From Aplectana chamaeleonis (Eukaryota; Nematoda; Chromadorea; Rhabditida; Cosmocercidae), in contig JAPDOI010000156.1 in assembly GCA_029168955.1 (NCBI GenBank), positions 290,501 to 354,500 on the forward strand: a DNA stretch of 64,000 bases, written 5' to 3'. How positions within the stretch are numbered: the stretch's first letter is position 1; each line of letters starts with the position of its first letter. The notes under the pieces were generated by a model. The model saw nothing but the letters and a program-made list of their open reading frames with translations, was not told the DNA's origin and made no database searches. The position numbers and the translations under genes are program-made. Below, in pieces: positions 63,961 through 64,000 of the stretch.

Positions 63961-64000
63961 TTCATTTGGAATGGTTAGTATGTCCTATAATAGTTCCCTT

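Overview
The window looks like nuclear DNA of a nematode, probably a clade V (strongylid/hookworm-like) parasite. This is inferred, not proven: it is AT-moderate and gene-poor, with tiny exons bounded by GT/TTTCAG-type splice sites, many 47-80 nt introns beside very long ones, RTE/CR1-type non-LTR remnants, and an extreme load of short inverted-repeat transposons. There is no prokaryotic signature (no operons, rRNA or CRISPR).

The main coding content is easy to miss because its exons are 7-192 nt. Aligning them by sequence and intron phase gives four tandem, same-strand (+) paralogues, named here P0-P3. P0 is only its 3' end (3,233-3,675). P1 runs 13,174-23,540, P2 runs 34,132-49,817, and P3 runs from 53,461 past the last exon found at 60,056. 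Each encodes a type I membrane protein: signal peptide, a small ectodomain that starts L-K/T-C-Y and ends C-x2-D-L-C-N (the ends of a Ly-6/uPAR three-finger domain, with a reduced Cys set), a short exon with one more Cys, a Pro/Thr/Ser-rich mucin-like stalk, a charged linker, one membrane helix and a Lys/Arg-rich cytoplasmic tail. P2 has all nine exons, and their lengths add up to an exact 283-codon frame plus stop. The three visible 3' ends share a nearly invariant 19-nt motif just after the stop. A separate two-exon gene of unknown function (30,900-31,541) lies between P1 and P2.

The large introns and intergenic stretches are packed with mobile DNA. A TTAA-flanked family with termini AGGCA is present in about 13 copies and is piggyBac-like by target site. 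There are TAA/TTA-flanked PIF-like and TA-flanked mariner-like MITEs, and a Mutator-like MITE with an exact 9-bp duplication. A hAT-like element has 8-bp duplications. A 2.9-kb DDE transposon (38.9-41.8 kb) has ~440-bp inverted repeats that each carry a tRNA-like Pol III box pair. A 1.78-kb element contains a 113-bp tandem repeat. CR1-like and RTE-like LINE fragments are present. Two Penelope-like LTR remnants carry hammerhead-ribozyme-like cores. Four copies of a repeat carry a precisely spaced TATA box and initiator.

Layout: 0-3 kb Penelope-like palindrome and a TTAA MITE; 3.2-3.7 kb P0 3' end; 4-13 kb MITE clusters and a 1.2-kb palindrome; 13-23.5 kb P1 with MITEs, a LINE and a tRNA-like sequence in its introns; 24-34 kb repeats, CR1 LINE and the unknown gene; 34-50 kb P2 with its introns full of transposons; 50-53 kb RTE remnant and MITEs; 53.5-60 kb+ P3; 58-59.7 kb minisatellite; 61-64 kb hAT-like ends and old repeats.
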